This document shows, in pieces, positions 6,300 through 7,456 of a DNA stretch of 7,456 nt. The DNA lies in the NCBI GenBank assembly GCA_000438015.1, contig FR901574.1, forward strand, positions 16,378 through 23,833, given 5' to 3'. Every line of letters starts with the position of its first letter. The stretch's first letter is position 1. A program made the position numbers and the translations under genes. The DNA comes from Coraliomargarita sp. CAG:312 (GTDB lineage: Bacteria > Verrucomicrobiota > Verrucomicrobiia > Opitutales > Intestinicryptomonadaceae). The notes below the pieces were generated by a model. The model did no database searches. It was not told the origin of the DNA and saw nothing but the letters and a program-made list of their open reading frames with translations.

Positions 6300-7115
6300 A
6301 TGAAACGAATAATAGCATTGCTTATAGCGTTAGTTTCCGTTGTTGACTGCGGCGCAGCCTTAAAGAAAATAGAATCCGACATCCCATACCAGCCGCAAAG
6401 CTCGGATGAATACATATTGGAACGCTGTAAACTTGACATATACGCGCCGGAAAACAAGCCCGTAAAAAGACTTCCCGTAATAGTTTGGTTTCATGGCGGA
6501 GGGATAACAGCCGGGAACAAATCCGACTTTCCCAAGCTGATAAAGGAATTGGATATAATCTTTGTGACGGCAAATTACCGCTTATCGCCAAGGATAAAAG
6601 CCGCAACCGCGATTGAAGACGCCGCGGCGGCGGTTGCGTGGACTTTTGAAAACATAGAAAAATTCGGCGGAGACAAAGATAAAATATACATAGGCGGGCA
6701 TTCTGCCGGCGCCTATTTAAGCGGAATGGTTGGATTCAATCCGGATTTCCTAAAAAAATACAAAATGTCAAATTTAGATATAGCCGGACTCCTTCTAGTA
6801 AGCGGCCAGGCGACGTCGCATTTCCAAGTGCGCAAAGATATGGGAGACAAACGCGCGCAATATGCTCCAAGAATAGACGAAAACGCGATTTTATGGCACG
6901 TTGAAAACAAGCTTCCGCCCGTCTGCCTGATACTTGGAGACAGGCGCATTGAATTTCCGGAGAGAGTGGAGGAAAACGAATTTCTAGCTGCTGTCCTAAA
7001 AAAAATGAATACATCTCCATACGTTGAATTCCACGAGCTGCAAGGATTTAACCATGGGGATGTAGCTTTAGCGGCTCCGCAGCTTATGAAGAAATTTATA
7101 GAGCGGAAAAAATAG
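6300..7115 (+). CDS. Exported alpha/beta-hydrolase-fold esterase (HGGG type)
   Basis: A 271-residue secreted or envelope alpha/beta hydrolase, probably a carboxylesterase acting on acyl or carbohydrate esters. The N-terminus MKRIIALLIALVSVVDCGA is a signal peptide: basic start, then a hydrophobic core (4-15). Cys17 is preceded by Val-Val-Asp, a poor lipobox, so signal peptidase I cleavage near 18-20 is more likely. The oxyanion-hole motif is FHGGG (64-68), as in BD-FAE and hormone-sensitive-lipase-type esterases. The nucleophile elbow is GGHSAGAY (132-139) with Ser135, and the catalytic His is His252 in FNHGD. The acid is unclear: the segment is LILGDRRIEFP (210-220), with Arg216 where many relatives have Asp; Asp214 or Glu218 could serve. 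It sits 10 bases after the DUF6941-like gene and is followed by two hairpins. Substrate is unknown. Confidence 0.87.
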   Translation: MKRIIALLIALVSVVDCGAALKKIESDIPYQPQSSDEYILERCKLDIYAPENKPVKRLPVIVWFHGGGITAGNKSDFPKLIKELDIIFVTANYRLSPRIKAATAIEDAAAAVAWTFENIEKFGGDKDKIYIGGHSAGAYLSGMVGFNPDFLKKYKMSNLDIAGLLLVSGQATSHFQVRKDMGDKRAQYAPRIDENAILWHVENKLPPVCLILGDRRIEFPERVEENEFLAAVLKKMNTSPYVEFHELQGFNHGDVALAAPQLMKKFIERKK

Positions 7116-7117
7116 GT

Positions 7118-7144
7118 ATCCGGCAAAATCGGGTTTTACCGGAT
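7118..7144 (+). terminator. Hairpin directly after the hydrolase gene, possible weak terminator
   Basis: ATCCGG (7118-7123) pairs with CCGGAT (7139-7144). Inside, AAAA (7125-7128) pairs with TTTT (7134-7137) across a C-A mismatch, leaving a TCGGG loop. The hairpin begins two bases after the stop codon. Only a short TTT follows, so it may stabilise the mRNA 3' end more than terminate transcription by itself. Confidence 0.45.
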
Positions 7145-7170
7145 TTCAGCAATATTTACCAAAAGCGGTT

Positions 7171-7216
7171 AACAATCCGACGGGAATGGATTGTTGAGTT
7201 TGTTTGCATTTTGTGA
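7171..7216 (+). terminator. Second hairpin with T-rich trailer, candidate terminator of the DUF6941-hydrolase operon
   Basis: AACAATCC (7171-7178) and GGATTGTT (7188-7195) are perfect 8-base inverted arms around a 9-base loop. The downstream plus-strand sequence is moderately T-rich (GAGTTTGTTTGCATTTTGTG), whereas the minus-strand exit is not, which favours the plus direction. The stem is only partly GC, so strength is uncertain; together with the preceding hairpin it forms a plausible tandem terminator. Confidence 0.52.
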
Positions 7217-7456
7217 AAAAATTGCCCGGCAAGACGATTTCACCGCTATATTAAAACAGGAATATCCTGCTCCATATGCGCGCAATATCCAATGAGCCGC
7301 AGCTGCAGTCCCGCCTCCGACAAAAAAATGCGCAATATTTTGCCATCCGCCGCCAAATTTTAAAATTTTACCGCACATTCTGCGCGCGGCATTTCCAATA
7401 TAAAAAAATTCAAACGGCGGAGCTTTTCCCTTTATCCCAAGCCGCTATTTCCAAGC
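7217..7456. other. Right-edge region with no supported gene
   Basis: No gene is recognised here. It holds a short inverted repeat CAGGA-ATA-TCCTG (7257-7269) and an AT-only 14-base palindrome, AAATTTTAAAATTT (7355-7368). A minus-strand frame of about 69 codons (7378-7169) has no family features and ends inside the hairpin stem at 7171-7195. At the very edge, 14 minus-strand codons ending in TGA at 7412-7410 (last residues AAWDKGKSSAV) could be the tail of a gene beyond the window, but this is too short to call. Confidence 0.5.

Noticed and set aside
7169..7378. Minus-strand frame of 69 codons
   Set aside because: No recognisable motif, odd composition, and it ends inside a hairpin that fits a plus-strand terminator better.

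Overview
The window is a bacterial chromosomal segment of medium GC with mostly plus-strand genes in short operons. Two protein types suggest the PVC superphylum, probably Verrucomicrobiota or a relative: a sugar kinase of the 2-keto-3-deoxygluconate type, and a small DUF6941-like protein. Most start codons follow AT-rich sequence with no recognisable Shine-Dalgarno motif, which also occurs in Bacteroidota. The lineage is an inference from protein style and not a proven assignment. No rRNA, tRNA, CRISPR array, insertion sequence or phage gene was recognised.

Left part (1-1700): the 3' end of a LacI-family regulator runs off the left edge. It is followed by a PfkB-family sugar kinase, most likely KDG kinase, and a strong intrinsic terminator. 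Together they look like a sugar-acid catabolism locus.

Centre (1738-5233): a four-gene plus-strand run holds a PaaI-like hotdog thioesterase, a stand-alone enzyme matching the C-terminal decarboxylase half of ArnA, an ArnD-like deformylase, and an exported Sel1-repeat protein. The last three are packed tightly: TAA directly abuts ATG, then ATGA overlaps. The ArnA-like and ArnD-like pair points to synthesis of 4-amino-4-deoxy-L-arabinose (L-Ara4N) on undecaprenyl phosphate, used to modify lipid A. The formyltransferase, ArnB, ArnC and ArnT are not in the window, so the pathway is either dispersed or different here.

Right part (5234-7456): a small minus-strand gene of unknown function carries its own perfect-palindrome terminator and converges on the Sel1 gene. 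Divergent from it, a DUF6941-like gene lies 10 bases upstream of an exported alpha/beta hydrolase. Two hairpins follow the hydrolase. The last 260 bases hold no gene I can support, although the right edge may clip the end of a minus-strand gene.

I did not find a clearly novel defence or mobile system. The most unusual items are the split Arn pair coupled to a Sel1 protein, the small minus-strand gene with its own terminator, and the DUF6941-hydrolase pair.
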